From NCBI RefSeq assembly GCF_000350145.1, contig NZ_BAOL01000065.1, positions 1-64,000 of the forward strand: 64,000 bases of DNA. Direction: 5' to 3'. The notes beneath the pieces were generated by a model. The model saw nothing but the letters and a program-made list of their open reading frames with translations. It did not search any database and was not told the origin of the DNA. The stretch is from Ilumatobacter nonamiensis YM16-303 (GTDB lineage: Bacteria; Actinomycetota; Acidimicrobiia; Acidimicrobiales; Ilumatobacteraceae). Positions 15,971 to 26,700 of the stretch are shown piece by piece. How positions within the stretch are numbered: position 1 is the stretch's first letter; every line of letters starts with the position of its first letter. The translations under genes and the position numbers were made by a program.

Positions 15971-16745
15971 GGTCGTCATCGTCGACAGTCCCGCGACCGG
16001 TGGTGCCCTCGTCGCGCGCCACATCGCGACGCAGGTCCGACACTCGTCCGACTTCACGCTCGGCGTGGCGACCGGATCGACTCCACTTCCGGTCTACGCC
16101 GCGCTCGCACGCGAACGCAGCGACGGCCTCGACCTGTCCGGCGTCTCGGCGTTCGCGCTCGACGAGTACGTCGGTCTGCCACGGGACCACCCGGAGAGCT
16201 ACCACAGCGTGATCCACCGCGAGGTGACCGAGCCGCTCGGCCTCGACCCATCGCTCGTGCGCGTGCCCGACGGCGACGAAGCGACGATCGCCACGGCCGG
16301 CGAACGCTACGAAACCGAGCTCGACGCGCACGGTGGGGTGGGCCTGCAGTTGCTGGGCATCGGCACCGACGGCCACGTCGGCTTCAACGAGCCCGGCTCG
16401 TCGTTGGCGTCGCTGACGCGCATCAAGACGCTGACGGCGCGCACCCGCGCCGACAACGCACGCTTCTTCGACACCCCGGAACAGGTCCCCACCCACTGCA
16501 TCACGCAAGGCATCGGCACCATCCTGCGAGCCCAGCACCTCGTCCTCCTCGCGTTCGGGGCAGGCAAAGCCGACGTGATCGCCAGGGCTGTCGAGGGCCC
16601 CGTCACCGCCACGATTCCCGGCTCCTGCATCCAACTCCACCCGCACGCGACCGTGGTGGTCGACGAGGCTGCGGCCACCCGCTTCGAGCGAGCCGACTAC
16701 TACCGGTGGGTGTACGAGCACAAGCCGGCATGGCAGGGTCTCTAG
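15963..16745 (+). CDS. nagB: glucosamine-6-phosphate deaminase
   Basis: 260 residues. Converts glucosamine-6-phosphate to fructose-6-phosphate and ammonia. Visible signatures: LGVATGSTPLPVYAAL near residue 37, FALDEYVGLPRDHPESY carrying the catalytic aspartate, and GIGTDGHVGFNEPGSS with the catalytic histidine of the 6-phospho-sugar isomerase fold. Start ATG at 15963, overlapping the kinase by eight bases. nagA begins two bases after its stop. Order kinase-nagB-nagA completes the route from GlcNAc to glycolysis. Confidence 0.95.
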   Translation: MAEVVIVDSPATGGALVARHIATQVRHSSDFTLGVATGSTPLPVYAALARERSDGLDLSGVSAFALDEYVGLPRDHPESYHSVIHREVTEPLGLDPSLVRVPDGDEATIATAGERYETELDAHGGVGLQLLGIGTDGHVGFNEPGSSLASLTRIKTLTARTRADNARFFDTPEQVPTHCITQGIGTILRAQHLVLLAFGAGKADVIARAVEGPVTATIPGSCIQLHPHATVVVDEAAATRFERADYYRWVYEHKPAWQGL

Positions 16746-16747
16746 CG

Positions 16748-17869
16748 ATGGCGTCCACACTCGTGCACTCAGGAACGCTGGTCGACGCGACCGGCGAACG
16801 CCCCGGGTGGGTTCTCGTCGACGGTGAGCACATCGTGTCCGTCGGCTCACCCGACGAACCGACCCCTCAGGCCGACCGGTCGCTCGACGCGGCGGGTGGG
16901 TACATCACGCCGGGCTTCGTCGACATCCATTGCCACGGTGCAGGCGGCGTTCACTTCCAGGACGGAGTCGATCATGCCCTGGCAGCGCTCACGGCGATGC
17001 GCGCCCACGGCACGACCCGGGCCGTCGCGTCGTTCGTCACCAGCTCGATCGACAGCCTCGTGGCCGCCATCGACACCACACGCGCCGCGATGAGTCGCGA
17101 CCCGGGCCTGGTCGGCGTCCACGTCGAAGGACCGTTCCTGGCGATGGCGCGCAAGGGTGCCCACGACCGCGACTTGCTCCGCAACCCCGAACGCGAGTCG
17201 GTCGATCGGTTGCTCGATGCCGGCGCCGACGTCGTTCGCCAGATCACCATCGCCCCGGAGCTCCCCGGCGCACTCGACGCGATCTCTCGTTTCGTCGAGG
17301 CAGGGATCCCTGTCGCAGTCGGCCACACCGACTGCGACTACGACACGGCGCACGAGGCGTTTCGCCGCGGCGCATCGCTGGTCACGCATGCATTCAATGC
17401 GATGGCTCCGATCCAAGGACGCCTCCCCGGTGTACTGGGCGCGGCCCTGGCCGCCGAGCACGTCACGATCGAGGTCATCGCCGACGGCGTTCACGTTCAC
17501 CCGGCTTCCATCGCTCTGCTCTTCGCCGCTGCACCCGGCCGAATCGCGCTGGTGACCGACGCGATGGCCGCAGCCGCCGCGCCGCCGGGCCGGTATCGGC
17601 TTGGCACTGCCGAGGTCGATGTCGCAGACGGTCGAGCCGTCCTCGCCGGCACCGACACGCTCGCCGGGTCGACGCTCACTCCGGATCGAGCGATTCGTAC
17701 CGTCGTCGACGAGTGTGACGTTCCCCTGCACGACGCGATTGCAGCGTTCACGACCACCCCGGCCAAGGCGATCGGCGAACAGGACAATGCCATGCTGGCC
17801 CCCGGCGAGCGGGCGCTCGTCGCCGTACTCGACGATCAGCTCCACGTGACCGAGGTCCTCTGCAACTGA
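16748..17869 (+). CDS. nagA: N-acetylglucosamine-6-phosphate deacetylase
   Basis: 373 residues. Amidohydrolase-fold enzyme releasing acetate from GlcNAc-6-phosphate. Metal and active-site signatures: VDIHCHGAGG (about residue 57), VHVEGPFLAMARKGAHD (metal-binding glutamate), GHTDCDYDTAHEA and THAFNAMAP (histidines), and LVTDAMAAAAA (catalytic aspartate). Start ATG at 16748; an in-frame upstream ATG lies inside nagB and is less likely. It is the last gene of the operon. A small hairpin (CGAGC-GTCCGG-GCTCG, 17880-17895) lies between its stop and the convergent MFS gene and may terminate both. Confidence 0.93.
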   Translation: MASTLVHSGTLVDATGERPGWVLVDGEHIVSVGSPDEPTPQADRSLDAAGGYITPGFVDIHCHGAGGVHFQDGVDHALAALTAMRAHGTTRAVASFVTSSIDSLVAAIDTTRAAMSRDPGLVGVHVEGPFLAMARKGAHDRDLLRNPERESVDRLLDAGADVVRQITIAPELPGALDAISRFVEAGIPVAVGHTDCDYDTAHEAFRRGASLVTHAFNAMAPIQGRLPGVLGAALAAEHVTIEVIADGVHVHPASIALLFAAAPGRIALVTDAMAAAAAPPGRYRLGTAEVDVADGRAVLAGTDTLAGSTLTPDRAIRTVVDECDVPLHDAIAAFTTTPAKAIGEQDNAMLAPGERALVAVLDDQLHVTEVLCN

Positions 17870-17896
17870 ACGATCGGGCCGAGCGTCCGGGCTCGA

Positions 17897-19162
17897 TCAG
17901 GTCGGGTGCACTCGGGGACCCGAGCGAGCGGCCGTGAACCAGGCGAAGGCGAGCAGCGCCGCACCCAGCACCGCCGCTCCGTTCGCCAACAGGTGGAAGC
18001 CGAACGAGTCCTTCACGAAGCCGGAACCGAACGCGGCGGCCGCACCGCAGAGGCTCATCGTCAGGTCGGCAGTGCCCTGGACCTCGACCTTGGTCCCGAC
18101 CGGAACGGAGGTGGTGAGAATCGCCGAGCCCGCGATCAGACCGATGCTCCAACCGAGCCCGAGCAGGAACAGCCCGACGAACATCAACGCGGGAACGTAC
18201 CCGGCGGCAACGGTCGACACCGTTCCGACGCCGAGCACGACCGCGCCGACCTGAATCGCTCGGTTCTCCCCGACGCGATCGACGTAGCGACCCACCAGCG
18301 GGGCGAGCCCGTACATCCCGACGATGTGCACGGCGATCACCACCGCCGACAGATCGGCGTGGTCGTGATCCTTCATGTGCGGCGGGGTCATCGTCATCAC
18401 GCCGACCATCGCGGCCTGCGACGCGGCCATCGCAGCGAGGCCGAGGAGCGCATTCGGTGATGCGGCGATCACCCCGGCGCTCTGGCGCACCTGTCGCAGT
18501 GGACGAACCCGCTCCGCGTCGGGGTCGATCGTGCCGAGGACTTCGAGCGGATCGGGCCGCAGACGGACCGTCAGCACGACGGCGGCAACGGCGAACAGCA
18601 CCGCCGCGACGATGAACGGTCCGACCAGTTCGTCCAGACCGACCGATTCCGCCATCGACTTCTCGAGCGGCGTCAACAGCGGGCCGAACACCGCGCCGAG
18701 CGTTCCCACCCACACGATTGCGGCGATCGCCGCTCCCGCGCGTGACGGCTCCGCGAGGTCGGCCGCCGCATAGCGACTCTGCAACGTGGCCGCCTGCCCC
18801 GCGCCGAACGCCACCATCCCGAGCAGGAACAGCGGGAACCACCGGACCTCGCCGCCGACTGCCGCGATCGACGACCCGACGGCACCGATCAGCAGTGCGC
18901 CGACCAATCCCCGCCGACGGCCGCGACGCCTCATGAACGCGGCCAATGGAATCGAGGTCAGCGCAGCCCCGACCGTGAACGACGCGCTCCCCAGTCCGGC
19001 GAGTCGGTCGGAGCCGAGCAGGTCGGACGCCAGCAGCGTGACGACCGCGACCATTCCGGCGACCGCCGCCTGGCCGGGAACCTGGGCGAACCGCAGCGAG
19101 TTCAGCGTCCGCCGCTGGAGCAGCGCGTGCGGGTTGGTCACCGCCCCGGCCTCGATCGTCAC
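17897..19162 (-). CDS. MFS transporter
   Basis: 421 residues with about 12 hydrophobic segments, typical of the major facilitator superfamily. The loop between segments 2 and 3 carries MRRRGRRRGLVGALLIG, a variant of the MFS basic loop motif. The central cytoplasmic loop contains VRLRPDPLEVLG. GTG start at 19162 follows the uvrA stop by 24 bases, so it may share the uvrA transcript. Substrate cannot be told; Acidimicrobiia often keep such a gene next to uvrA, but I cannot verify that here. Probably an exporter. Confidence 0.8.
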   Translation of the reverse strand: MTIEAGAVTNPHALLQRRTLNSLRFAQVPGQAAVAGMVAVVTLLASDLLGSDRLAGLGSASFTVGAALTSIPLAAFMRRRGRRRGLVGALLIGAVGSSIAAVGGEVRWFPLFLLGMVAFGAGQAATLQSRYAAADLAEPSRAGAAIAAIVWVGTLGAVFGPLLTPLEKSMAESVGLDELVGPFIVAAVLFAVAAVVLTVRLRPDPLEVLGTIDPDAERVRPLRQVRQSAGVIAASPNALLGLAAMAASQAAMVGVMTMTPPHMKDHDHADLSAVVIAVHIVGMYGLAPLVGRYVDRVGENRAIQVGAVVLGVGTVSTVAAGYVPALMFVGLFLLGLGWSIGLIAGSAILTTSVPVGTKVEVQGTADLTMSLCGAAAAFGSGFVKDSFGFHLLANGAAVLGAALLAFAWFTAARSGPRVHPT

Positions 19163-19186
19163 GATGCGGAGTCTCGCAGTTGCGGG

Positions 19187-22054
19187 CTAGGTCGAGGGCA
19201 GCAGTTCGCGCAGGTAGTGGCCGGTGAAGCTCGCGCCCACCGTGGCGATGTGCTCGGGCGGCCCCTCCGCCACGACCGTGCCGCCGCCGCTGCCGCCGTT
19301 CGGTCCGAGGTCGATGACCCAGTCGGCGGTCTTGATGACGTCGAGGCTGTGCTCGATCACGAGGACCGTGTTGCCCTGGTCGACCAGACGCTGCAGCACG
19401 GTCAGCAGGCGACGGACGTCGTCGAAGTGCAGTCCGGTCGTCGGTTCGTCGAGCAGGTAGATCGTGTGGCCCGTGGAACGCTTCGCCAACTCGGTCGCCA
19501 GCTTGACACGCTGCGCCTCGCCTCCCGACAGCGTCGGCGCCGATTGACCGAGCCGCACGTATCCGAGCCCGACGTCCATCAGCGTCTGCATGTACCGGGC
19601 GATTCCCGGTTGGTTCGCGAAGAAGTCGACCGCCTCGGCGACGGGCATGTCGAGCACCTCGGCGATGTTCTTGCCCTTGAACTCGATGTCGAGCGTGTCC
19701 CGGTTGAAGCGCGCTCCCTTGCACACCTCGCAGGGCACGTAGACGTCGGGGAGGAAGTGCATCTCGATCTTGATCGTTCCGTCACCCGAGCACGCCTCAC
19801 AGCGCCCGCCCTTGACGTTGAAGCTGAATCGACCCGGCAGGTAGCCACGGATCTTCGCCTCGTTCGTCGACGAGTAGAGCTTGCGGATCTTGTCGAAAAC
19901 ACCGGTGTAGGTCGCCGGGTTCGACCGCGGGGTGCGCCCGATCGGCGACTGGTCCATGTCGATCACCTTGTCGAGGTTCTCGATGCCGTTGATCCGCTTG
20001 TGCTTTCCCGCAGGCGTCTTCGACTTGTAGATCTTCTGCATCAGAACCGGGAGCAGGATGTCCCGGATCAACGTCGACTTGCCCGAACCGGACACACCGG
20101 TGACGCACACGAAATTGCCGAGCGGGATGTCGACCGTGAGGTCCTGCAGGTTGTGCTCACGAGCGCCGACGATCTGCAACTGATCGAAGCTCTGCGACCG
20201 GCGTTCGGTCGGGAGCGGGATCGACTTCTTGCCCGACAGGTACTGGCCGGTCACCGACTCCTTGACCTTCGTGATGCCCTTCACCGGTCCGGCGTAGACG
20301 ACCTCGCCGCCGTGCTCACCGGCACCGGGGCCGATGTCGACGATCCAGTCCGACGTTCGGATCGTGTCCTCGTCGTGCTCGACGACGATCACCGTGTTGC
20401 CGAGGTCGCGCAACCGGGTCAGCGTGTCGATGAGGCGCTGGTTGTCTCGCTGGTGCAGGCCGATCGACGGTTCGTCCAGGACGTAGAGCGTGCCCACCAG
20501 GCCCGACCCGATCTGCGACGCGAGTCGGATGCGCTGGGCCTCGCCACCGGCGAGCGTGCCGGCGGAGCGGGACATCGTGAGGTAGTCGAGACCGACGTCG
20601 AGCAGGAAGCCGAGGCGTGCGTTGATCTCCTTCGTGACCCGTTCCGCGATCAGCCGATCGCGTTCGGACAACTCGAGCGCGGCGAGGAACTTCGCCGACT
20701 CGCCGATCGACATGTCGCACACCTCGGAGATGTTGCGACCGTTGATCGTGATCGCGAGCGTCGCCGGCTTGAGCCGCGCTCCGCCACACGCCGAGCACGC
20801 GACGAGGCGCATGTACCCCTCGTACTGGTCTCGCGCCCAGTCGCTGTCGCTGCCTTCGTGGCGACGCTTGAGCCACGGGATGACGCCCTCGTACTCCGTC
20901 GAGTACGAACGTGTCCGTCCGTACCGGTTCTTGTACTTCACGGTCATCTTGCCCTTGACCCCGTGGAGGACGATCTTGCGCTGCTTCGCGGTGAGATCGT
21001 CCCACGGCGTGTCGAGGTCGATGTCGTTGGTGTTCGCCACCGACTCCAGCATCCGCGTGAAGTACTGCGTGTTGGCGCTGCGCCACGGAGCGATCGCGCC
21101 GTCGGAGAGGGCGACCTCACCGTCGGGAATCACGAGTTCGGGGTCGACCTCGAACGTCGTTCCGAGACCGTCGCACACCGCACACGCGCCGTACGGCGAG
21201 TTGAACGAGAAGTTGCGCGGTGCCGGTTCGTCGTAGCTGTTGTCGCACACCGGGCAGGCGAGGTGCTGACTGAACGTGATCGTCTCGTTGTCGGAATCGC
21301 GGTTGACGATCTCGATCTCGGCCACGCCGTCGGCCAGGTTCAACGCACCTTCCAGTGAGTCGGTGAGGCGGCGCTCGATGCCCTCCTTCAGGACGAGTCG
21401 GTCGACGATGATCGCGATCTTGTGGTTCTCGTACTTCGCGAGGCGTTCGTCGCGCTTGAGGAACTCGTCGATGTCGACGACCTCTCCGTCGATGACGGCG
21501 CGCACGTAGCCCTGGCCCGACAGGTCCTCGAGCAAGGTGTCGTACTCGCCCTTGCGGCCGCGCACGACCGGTGCGAGAACCTGGAAGCGGAGACCCTCCT
21601 CCATCTCGAGGATGCGGTCGACGATCTGCTGCGGCGTCTGACGCTCGAGTGGTGTCCCGTCGTTGGGACAGTGCTGAACGCCGATGCGCGCGTACAGCAA
21701 CCGGAGGTAGTCGTACACCTCGGTGATCGTGCCGACCGTGGACCGCGGGTTGCGTGACGCCGACTTCTGGTCGATCGAGATCGCAGGAGACAATCCGTCG
21801 ATCACGTCGACGTCGGGCTTGTCCATCTGACCGAGGAACTGCCGCGCGTAGGCGCTCAGCGATTCGACGTAGCGTCGCTGCCCTTCGGCGTAGATCGTGT
21901 CGAATGCGAGGCTCGACTTGCCGGATCCCGACAGGCCGGTGAAGACGACGAGTTTGTCTCGCGGGAGTTCGACGTTGACGTTCTTGAGGTTGTGCTCACG
22001 AGCCCCGCGGACGGAGATCTGCGGTTCGGTCGTGGCGCTTTTGCGGGGGGCCAT
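19187..22054 (-). CDS. uvrA: excinuclease ABC subunit A
   Basis: DNA-damage recognition ATPase of nucleotide excision repair, 955 residues. Two ABC modules: first Walker [21 protein letters not shown] near residue 40, second [15 protein letters not shown] near 650. Two ABC signatures [12 protein letters not shown] and [12 protein letters not shown]. Zinc centres are CPVCDNSY...CAVCDGLG in the first half and CEACSGDG...CEVCKGARF in the second. ATG at 22054 gives the standard N-terminus ([12 protein letters not shown]). A perfect LexA-type box lies 22 bases upstream, in the 41-base gap to the kinase gene. The kinase is on the same strand just upstream, so some read-through from the accessory cluster into uvrA is possible. 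Confidence 0.98.
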   Translation of the reverse strand: MAPRKSATTEPQISVRGAREHNLKNVNVELPRDKLVVFTGLSGSGKSSLAFDTIYAEGQRRYVESLSAYARQFLGQMDKPDVDVIDGLSPAISIDQKSASRNPRSTVGTITEVYDYLRLLYARIGVQHCPNDGTPLERQTPQQIVDRILEMEEGLRFQVLAPVVRGRKGEYDTLLEDLSGQGYVRAVIDGEVVDIDEFLKRDERLAKYENHKIAIIVDRLVLKEGIERRLTDSLEGALNLADGVAEIEIVNRDSDNETITFSQHLACPVCDNSYDEPAPRNFSFNSPYGACAVCDGLGTTFEVDPELVIPDGEVALSDGAIAPWRSANTQYFTRMLESVANTNDIDLDTPWDDLTAKQRKIVLHGVKGKMTVKYKNRYGRTRSYSTEYEGVIPWLKRRHEGSDSDWARDQYEGYMRLVACSACGGARLKPATLAITINGRNISEVCDMSIGESAKFLAALELSERDRLIAERVTKEINARLGFLLDVGLDYLTMSRSAGTLAGGEAQRIRLASQIGSGLVGTLYVLDEPSIGLHQRDNQRLIDTLTRLRDLGNTVIVVEHDEDTIRTSDWIVDIGPGAGEHGGEVVYAGPVKGITKVKESVTGQYLSGKKSIPLPTERRSQSFDQLQIVGAREHNLQDLTVDIPLGNFVCVTGVSGSGKSTLIRDILLPVLMQKIYKSKTPAGKHKRINGIENLDKVIDMDQSPIGRTPRSNPATYTGVFDKIRKLYSSTNEAKIRGYLPGRFSFNVKGGRCEACSGDGTIKIEMHFLPDVYVPCEVCKGARFNRDTLDIEFKGKNIAEVLDMPVAEAVDFFANQPGIARYMQTLMDVGLGYVRLGQSAPTLSGGEAQRVKLATELAKRSTGHTIYLLDEPTTGLHFDDVRRLLTVLQRLVDQGNTVLVIEHSLDVIKTADWVIDLGPNGGSGGGTVVAEGPPEHIATVGASFTGHYLRELLPST

Positions 22055-22074
22055 GAGCGTTCCAGTTTACCTGG

Positions 22075-22088
22075 CGAACATGTGTTCC
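22075..22088 (-). promoter_or_regulatory. LexA (SOS) box upstream of uvrA
   Basis: CGAACATGTGTTCC matches the Gram-positive/actinobacterial LexA consensus CGAACRNRYGTTYC at every position. Its proximal edge is 22 bases from the uvrA start codon. Confidence 0.8.
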
Positions 22089-22095
22089 GAAAGTG

Positions 22096-23649
22096 CTACC
22101 CGCAGATCGGGCCGGCATCGGTCGACAGCCGACCTCCCGCCCCGATCGAGCGCGCCACGACGCACAGGGAGGTGGCGGCGGTCTCGATCTCGATGGGATC
22201 CCCGTCGGCCGTCGTCGTCGCCCCGTCGTCGATCCCGCTCACGACCTCGATTTCGACCGCTTCGGCATCCTCGGGCATTCGATAGGTCACCCGAAAGCCC
22301 CCGTCGACGGCCACGATCCGGACCTGCTCGGGAGCGGCGAGCGCTCCGAAGAACGGGTCCTGCTCGACCGTGCCCGCAGCCTGTGTGGTGACGGTGGTCT
22401 CGTCGTCATCGCCCCCCAGGACGTTGATGCCGAACACGATCACGGCAATCAGCAGCCCGACCCCGGCCGCCGCGAACCAACGGCGTCCACGCGACGGACC
22501 GGCATCGTCGGATTCGTCGTCGACGTCCTGCGCCGGGGTCGAGGCGGGCCGGGCGCGGGCGATGGTGTCCTCGGGTCGGCGCGGCTCGTCGACCGGGCTC
22601 GACGGAGCAATCTGCGGAGCGAGCGGATCCGGGCGGCGGACCACACGCGGGATCGACGGGCTCGCGCCGTCGGTGTCGGTGGGATCCACGTCGATCGTCG
22701 ATGGATCGGTGGAAGTGGCAGCACTTCCCGGTCTGGCCTGGGCGATCGACGTTCGCATCGACGTTCCGGCGGCCCGTGAGCCGTCGTCGTGCAGTCGCGG
22801 AATCGGTGTCGGGGTGGTGCCGTTGCGACGCTGGACCTCGCGGAGTTGCTCGGCGAACTCCTGCATCGAACGCGGGCGGTCACGCGGGGCCTTCGCGAGC
22901 GCACCCTGGACCACCTTGTTCAACCCGGTCGGCAGGTTCGGCGTGGCGAGGCGCGGCGGGCTCTCCGTCAGGATCCGGCGAATCGTCGTGGCGAGCTCAC
23001 CGCTCGAGAACGGTGTGCGTCCGCTGATCAGCTGGTACATCGTGACCGCCAGCGAGTACACGTCGCCGGCGACGGACGGATCGTCGCCCTCCAGTCCCTC
23101 CGGTGCGGCGTACGCGATCGACAGTCCACTTCCCCGGCTCTGGCTGCGCTCGTCGTCGATCGTCGAGATCCCGAAGTCGCCGAGCGCCGGCTCGCCGTAC
23201 GCCGACACGAAGATGTTGTGCGGTTTCAGGTCGCGGTGCAGGACGTCGTGGTCGTGGGCGGTCTGCAGCGCCCCGGCGAGACGGATCCCGATTCCCACGA
23301 CCTCATCGGGTGCCAGCGGGCCCTGGGCGCTGAGCCGGTCGCGATAGTTCGCCCCGTACAACTCCATGACGATCGCCGGGCGACCGTCATGGGTCATCGC
23401 GTCGTTGAACACCGTGACGATGTTCGGATGGTGGGACAGTCGGCCGAGCGCATGACATTCGCGCTCGAACGTGCGCCGTTCCGAGTCGGACGAGAAGCCG
23501 CTGGTGAGGACCTTGATCGCCACCTCGCGATTCAGCGCGAGTTGCCGGGCCCGGTAGACCACCGAGAAGCCACCGGCACCGATCTCGTCGATGATCTCGT
23601 ACCCCTCGAGCCGGACGACGGGTGTCCCGGGCGAACCGTGCTCGGTCAC
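22096..23649 (-). CDS. transmembrane Ser/Thr protein kinase (Pkn/Pkb2 type)
   Basis: 517 residues. N-terminal Hanks-type kinase domain (about 15-275): glycine loop IGAGGFSVV, catalytic lysine in VAIKVL, HRDLKPHN, DFG in LGDFGIST and a PE-type motif in YAAPEGLEG. A proline-rich juxtamembrane region follows, then one membrane helix (about 395-413) and an external domain of about 100 residues that looks like one fibronectin-type fold with two cysteines. It sits head-to-head with the giant Ig/FN3 gene, as pkb2 does with fn3 in the bifidobacterial PFNA cluster. Likely substrates are the FHA-domain partners and secretion ATPase encoded nearby (inference). Start GTG at 23649; no clear ribosome site. 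Confidence 0.93.
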   Translation of the reverse strand: MTEHGSPGTPVVRLEGYEIIDEIGAGGFSVVYRARQLALNREVAIKVLTSGFSSDSERRTFERECHALGRLSHHPNIVTVFNDAMTHDGRPAIVMELYGANYRDRLSAQGPLAPDEVVGIGIRLAGALQTAHDHDVLHRDLKPHNIFVSAYGEPALGDFGISTIDDERSQSRGSGLSIAYAAPEGLEGDDPSVAGDVYSLAVTMYQLISGRTPFSSGELATTIRRILTESPPRLATPNLPTGLNKVVQGALAKAPRDRPRSMQEFAEQLREVQRRNGTTPTPIPRLHDDGSRAAGTSMRTSIAQARPGSAATSTDPSTIDVDPTDTDGASPSIPRVVRRPDPLAPQIAPSSPVDEPRRPEDTIARARPASTPAQDVDDESDDAGPSRGRRWFAAAGVGLLIAVIVFGINVLGGDDDETTVTTQAAGTVEQDPFFGALAAPEQVRIVAVDGGFRVTYRMPEDAEAVEIEVVSGIDDGATTTADGDPIEIETAATSLCVVARSIGAGGRLSTDAGPICG

Positions 23650-23678
23650 GTTTCGACCGACGCTCGCTCACCCCGACC

Positions 23679-23692
23679 GGGGAGTCGTCCCC
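23679..23692. promoter_or_regulatory. GGGGA-N4-TCCCC box, site A (kinase / giant surface protein)
   Basis: GGGGAGTCGTCCCC between the divergent kinase and Ig/FN3 genes. Its edge is 24 bases before a TATCCT -10 (23717-23722) that reads toward the Ig/FN3 gene, and 29 bases before the kinase start. The extended flank, read on the minus strand, is CAGTGGGGAC...CCCCGGTC, shared with sites B and C. Confidence 0.65.
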
Positions 23693-23716
23693 ACTGAATC
23701 GACCTCATCGCAGCGT

Positions 23717-23722
23717 TATCCT
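23717..23722 (+). promoter_or_regulatory. -10 element TATCCT for the Ig/FN3-MoxR operon
   Basis: TATCCT with a weak -35 at about 23694-23699 (TTGA-like). Transcription would begin near 23729, downstream of the ATG at 23723, which therefore cannot be the start. The predicted leader to the GTG at 23795 is about 65 bases and contains GGAGG. Confidence 0.45.
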
Positions 23723-23794
23723 ATGGGCCGACCACGGTTGGTGCGGGTACAACCTTCCCGCACGATCCCCCCGACCACGGAGGCCCAGATTCGA

Positions 23795-26700
23795 GTGAGC
23801 AGGCGCGTACGAGAACTCCTGGCTGTCGTGGTCGTTCTCGCATCCGTGGTCTCCGTCGTGATCGCTGCGGTCAGCGCGGACACCGAGGCTTCCGTGCGCG
23901 CGGAGACGAACGATGGCGGCGCGTGGCTGGTCGACCGTTCCGAGGGGGTCGTCGGCCACGTCAACCGCACGGCCGGTGAGGTCACCGGACTGCTCCGCGC
24001 CGGTTCACCGGGAGCGGCGATCGACGTCGAGCAGGCCGAGCACGTGGTGCTCGTCCACGACGACGATCGCTCCGAGGTCCATCTCGTCGATCCGCGCACG
24101 TACCAGATCATCAACACCGTGAGTGTGCCGCGCGACATCGAGACGGTCGCGATCGACGACGGGGCCGTCTTCTGGCAGCCGTCTCCCCTCCGCCTGTGGA
24201 CCCTCGACCGCTTGAACCTCGCCGGGATCACGTCACTCGACGAACGACCCCCGAGGATCGAACTCGACGGTCCGGGACTGATCGCTCCCGCGACGACGGG
24301 CAACCTCCTCGTCGTCGATCGGGGGAGCAACCGCCTCACGCGCATCGAACCGCTCACCGACGAACCCGCTCCCATCGAGTGGATCGAGATTGGCGCCGTC
24401 GCCGAGTCGATGTCCGGCCTGACCGCGGTCGGCGACGACGCGGTGGGTCTGATCGACGGGGCGGTCGTCACCATCGGAGCCGATGCGGACGGACCCGACG
24501 ACGTGGTCACCCACCGCTTCGGAAGCGCGGCGACCGACACCGGGTCCGACCTCGACGCTTCCGACCCGGTGCTGCTCCAACCCTCTCCGGCCGGCACCGA
24601 GTTCATCGTCGTGCGCTCGGACGGGACGGTCTTCTCCGACGCCGTTCCCGCCGCGGCCGACCCAGGATCCGGAGCGATCGACGAAACGGCGCTCGGCGAA
24701 CGCCCGCCCCTCGACGCCGGCAACCCGATCGCTCCCGTCATGCACGACGGCTGCAGCTTCAACGTCGCCACCGCTCCCCCGACCTTCGTGCGCACGTGTG
24801 CCGGGACGGTCGACCAGGTCGAGACGCTCGACGGTGCCGATCCGGAGGCCCTCCGAATTCGTCTCGTCAACGACTGGGTGTGGATCAACGACCTCACGAG
24901 CGGAACACTCTGGATCGCGGGCAGCGACAGCGAACTCGAACGGATCGACGACTGGGGCACGTCGCTCGGAACCGACGGTGACGATCCAGACGAGGAATCG
25001 AACAGCGACGAGGACGACGGCGACTCGGAGGAGAATCCCGACATCGGCGAGATCCGCGATCCCGAGATCGACGAGGACGGGATCAACGAGCCTCCGATCG
25101 CACGTGACGACAACGGGCGCACCCGTGCCGATCTGCCGGTCGTCGTCGACGTCGTGGCCAACGACGAGGATGCCGACGGCGACGCGCTGATGGTCTCGGA
25201 GATCTCGGGCGTACCGGACGGAGTGGTCGCGACCACGACCGCCGACCAGGGCAGCATCCAGGTGATCCCACCGCCCGGTTTCACCGGTCCGATCGGCTTC
25301 GAGTACACGGTCGGCGACGGCCGCGGAGGAACCGACACCGCCGCGGTCGACGTGCAGGTCGTCGACTCGGCCGCGAGCAACCGCCCTCCCATCGCAGGGA
25401 CGGACATCGCCGAGGTCCGCCGGGGCAAGTCCGCGTCGTTCAACGTCATCAACAACGACCACGACCCCGACGGCGACACGTTCGTGCTGTCCAGCGTCGA
25501 GGGTGACGACGGCCAGATCATCTTCGATCCGTCCGGAGAGGTCACGTTCACGCCCGATCCGGGAGCCCCCGAGGGAACGATCGAGTTGACGTATCAGATC
25601 ACCGACGCCTTCGGGGCCACCGCGACCGGCGTGGTTCGCGTCGCGATCCGACTCGACACGTCGAACAACGAACCGCGTGCGGTCAACGATTCCGCGACCA
25701 CGGTGGTCGGCACGCCGGTCGTCCTGAACGCACTCCAGAACGACACCGACCCCGACAACGATCCACTGTCGATCGCCGGCCTCCCCCAGCTGGTCGCCGA
25801 CGCCGGTCATCCCGAGGCCGCCAGTGAGGCGACCCTCACCAACGACGGCGACTTCTTCTTCCTGCCGAGCGCGGCGGGCGACTACGTGTTCCTCTACGCC
25901 GTGATCGACGGGAGCGAACGTGACGCCGCATACATCCGAGTGCGGGTCGAGGAACCAGCGGAGAACCGGCCGCCCACGGCGGTGCGCGACGACGTGACGA
26001 TCGCCCGCGGCGACTCACGCAACGTGTACGTCCTCGAGAACGACACCGACCCCGACAACGACGTCGTGGGTCTCGCCGGATGGACCGAAGGCGAGGGCAT
26101 CGAGGTCGAGCAGATTCTCGGCTTCGCGTTCCGGGTGACGGTCCTCCCCGACGCCCCGGCCACCACGAGTTTCGACTACGTGATCTCCGACGGCGCCTCC
26201 GACCCCACGACCGGCACCGTCGTCGTCGCGGTCAGCGACACCGACACGCCCGATCAACCGCCCGTCGCCCGACCTGACACGGTCGAGGTCCGACCCGGCC
26301 AGACCACCTCGTCACGCGTCCTGGTCAACGACTACGACCCCGAGGGCGGAACCCTGCGCGTCGTGAGCGTGTCCGACATCGAGGGTGCGGACCTGCGGAT
26401 CGGCCCCGGCGGGCAGGAGGTGTTCGTCTCGGTCAACGCCGACACCACGTCGTCGTTCACGTTCGGCTACGACGTCGCCGACGAGGGCGGCAACCAGGTC
26501 GGCTCGGTGGTGCAGGTGCGCCTGGTCCCGCCCGAGGAGAGCAACCGTCCACCGATCGCCCGACCGGACGTGGCGCGCACGACGGCGGGCACCGCGATCG
26601 ACATTCCGGTGCTGTCGAACGACTCCGATCCCGACGGCGACGCGATCCAGATCGAATCGATCGCAGCCCAGCCCGTGTTCGGATCCGCGGAGCCGCAGCC

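Noticed and set aside
19127-21358. Long plus-strand open frame (743 codons) opposite uvrA
   Set aside because: High-GC antisense shadow of uvrA; low-complexity Arg/Asp/Val composition and no family resemblance.
23591-23794. Earlier starts for the giant surface protein (including ATG 23723)
   Set aside because: They overlap the kinase gene or the predicted -10 and transcript start; GTG 23795 has a GGAGG site and leads directly into the membrane segment.
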